Assembly (NCBI RefSeq): GCF_001038505.1
Contig: NZ_LDPY01000001.1
Location: 3,782,001-3,846,000, forward strand
Direction of reading: 5' to 3'
Length of the DNA stretch: 64,000 nt
Source: Puniceibacterium sp. IMCC21224
GTDB lineage: Bacteria; Pseudomonadota; Alphaproteobacteria; Rhodobacterales; Rhodobacteraceae
Below the pieces are notes generated by a model. The model ran no database searches and was not told the origin of the DNA. It saw nothing but the letters and a program-made list of their open reading frames with translations. The translations under genes were made by a program, and so were the position numbers. Shown here piece after piece: positions 63,040 through 64,000 of the stretch; position 1 is the stretch's first letter; each line of letters starts with the position of its first letter.

Positions 63040-64000
63040 TCAGTCGGTTTTCATCTCAGTCTCGTCGCGCGCAAGATCGCGGATCGCGATTGCAGTATCC
63101 TGCGCCTTGGCCAGGGACCAGCGGATGCGGGTCGCATACTCCATCGCGCGACCGGATAAAACGATCTGTTTTGCTGCGCGCGGTCGCAGGCGGCCTTTTT
63201 CCAGATAAACCGACGGATCGACCGCTAGGTCCATCACACCTTCGTGCCGGAACACCCAGATTTCGCCCGATCGCAGCGCCATCGACACCGCCGCGCCACC
63301 CAGATCCAGTTCAGCGTCCACGTCCGGGTGCAGATGAAACCGGATCTGATAGGGAATGCCCGCCAGTTTTACGTGGTCCATGCGTCGGTCGAACCGCTTC
63401 TTGTCTGCATTTTCGATCGCCACCAGCATATCTTCGCCGACGACCCCGCGCCCGTCAAAGGTCAGTGCCAGCGATCGCGCCTGCGTCAGCCCGTGCGTGC
63501 TGACATAGCCATCATGCCCGCCCTCAAAGGTGAGCCCGTCAGGGGCCCGGCTGATCTGGACCGGCACCTTTTCCGGCGCATCCTCCAACATCTCGCGCGT
63601 GGCGCGCTCAATTGTTCCCGGCTTGCCCAGCCGGGCGCTGGAATAGCCGTCAAGGCAAAGCGCCGAATGCGATGGCGTTGCCCGCCCGGCCCGGCGCCAG
63701 TCGACGCCAAACACCGCGCCCGAACCACAATTGACGATCAGCGGCCGCCGACCCGACGTCAGCTCGAACGCGAGGGTCGAGGCATGGGCGTTGTACGACG
63801 CCTTGCCCACCGGAGGAGGAGCCGCATCAACCAAGATGCTGGTACGTCCCGCCGACAGCCGCGCATAGCCCATCGCCAGCCCGTCGGCGTGAAACTTGCG
63901 GATACCCGATGCGGCCAGCGTTTGATCCAACTGTCCGTCCAGCCCGCGCCCACCGCCGTGGAATCGCGCCAGCCCGCCATCAGAATGGCGCAGCGTGCGC
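63040..64000 (-). CDS. Heparinase II/III-family protein, 5'-truncated by window edge
   Basis: At least 320 residues; the frame is open to the window edge, so the start lies beyond it. The visible part has the family signs LRHSDGGLARFHGGGRGLDG near the edge, HADGLAMGYARLSAGRTSI, the SYNAHASTLAFELTSGRRPL segment and FHLHPDVDAELDLGGAAV. In heparinase II/III proteins this is the beta-sandwich C-terminal part, while the catalytic alpha-toroid is upstream. It may cut uronic-acid polysaccharides, but in Rhodobacterales this conserved gene next to purH is likely a housekeeping protein. It is cotranscribed with purH. Confidence 0.85.
   Translation of the reverse strand, partial: RTLRHSDGGLARFHGGGRGLDGQLDQTLAASGIRKFHADGLAMGYARLSAGRTSILVDAAPPPVGKASYNAHASTLAFELTSGRRPLIVNCGSGAVFGVDWRRAGRATPSHSALCLDGYSSARLGKPGTIERATREMLEDAPEKVPVQISRAPDGLTFEGGHDGYVSTHGLTQARSLALTFDGRGVVGEDMLVAIENADKKRFDRRMDHVKLAGIPYQIRFHLHPDVDAELDLGGAAVSMALRSGEIWVFRHEGVMDLAVDPSVYLEKGRLRPRAAKQIVLSGRAMEYATRIRWSLAKAQDTAIAIRDLARDETEMKTD

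Overview
The window is a high-GC chromosomal stretch from an alphaproteobacterium, almost certainly a marine member of the Rhodobacterales (Roseobacter group). The evidence is the gene order heparinase–purH–lspA–DUF3035–two M16 peptidases, the split F0 ATP synthase operon atpI-atpB-atpE-b'-atpF, the order leuS-lptE-holA, a Rhodobacter-type porin, and a DddL dimethylsulfoniopropionate (DMSP) lyase. It is mostly core housekeeping DNA. I see no rRNA, tRNA, CRISPR array, insertion sequence or prophage. Both ends cut through genes: an OmpA-family protein at the left and a heparinase II/III-family protein at the right.

Layout. 1-3 kb: OmpA-family protein, a small anchored coiled-coil protein, and a HI0933/BaiN-like flavoprotein. 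3-7 kb (minus): leuS-lptE-holA. 7-14.8 kb: secreted CAP/cadherin/RTX protein, glycosyltransferase, DUF3576 lipoprotein, porin, TPR-sulfotransferase and YggS-type PLP protein. 14.8-18.3 kb (minus): F0 ATP synthase operon and an OmpA protein with an odd Gly/Ala/Thr tail. 18.6-21.4 kb: ArsR regulator, LysR-DMT exporter pair, divergent azoreductase. 21.4-28.9 kb: ffh behind a structured leader, three tandem GNAT genes, chorismate mutase, rpsP, DUF1428, MipA, rimM and a sulfotransferase-like gene. 29-35 kb: an unrecognised membrane protein, gamma-glutamylcyclotransferase-like protein, DUF2254 protein, gltX and an MFS transporter. 35-42.4 kb: thpR, a zincin, a glycosyltransferase, nadE, an 18-repeat MORN protein, then leuA behind a leucine-rich leader peptide. 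42.5-50 kb: PhoD phosphatase, gamma-glutamyltransferase, 2-hydroxyacid dehydrogenase, SH3 protein, dddL, DUF6880-like protein. 50-57.3 kb: MocR-type regulator, FAD oxidoreductase divergent from mnmD, DMT transporter, soluble lytic transglycosylase, dapA. 57.4-64 kb (minus): heparinase, purH, a hidden 50-aa gene, lspA, DUF3035 lipoprotein and two M16 peptidases.

How genes work together. leuS/gltX, rpsP/rimM, mnmD and ffh serve translation and protein targeting. lptE, lspA, the porin, OmpA proteins, MipA and the lytic transglycosylase build the envelope. leuA, dapA, chorismate mutase, purH and nadE are biosynthetic. DddL, PhoD and GGT suit a heterotroph that uses organic sulfur, phosphorus and glutathione-like peptides in plankton-rich water.

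The most interesting unannotated elements are the 28-residue leucine leader peptide with its stem-loop before leuA, the 50-aa ORF that overlaps lspA, and the paired hairpins before ffh. The trio of overlapping GNAT genes, the two-gene MnmC-like pair, and the interrupted rpsP-rimM neighbourhood also merit attention.
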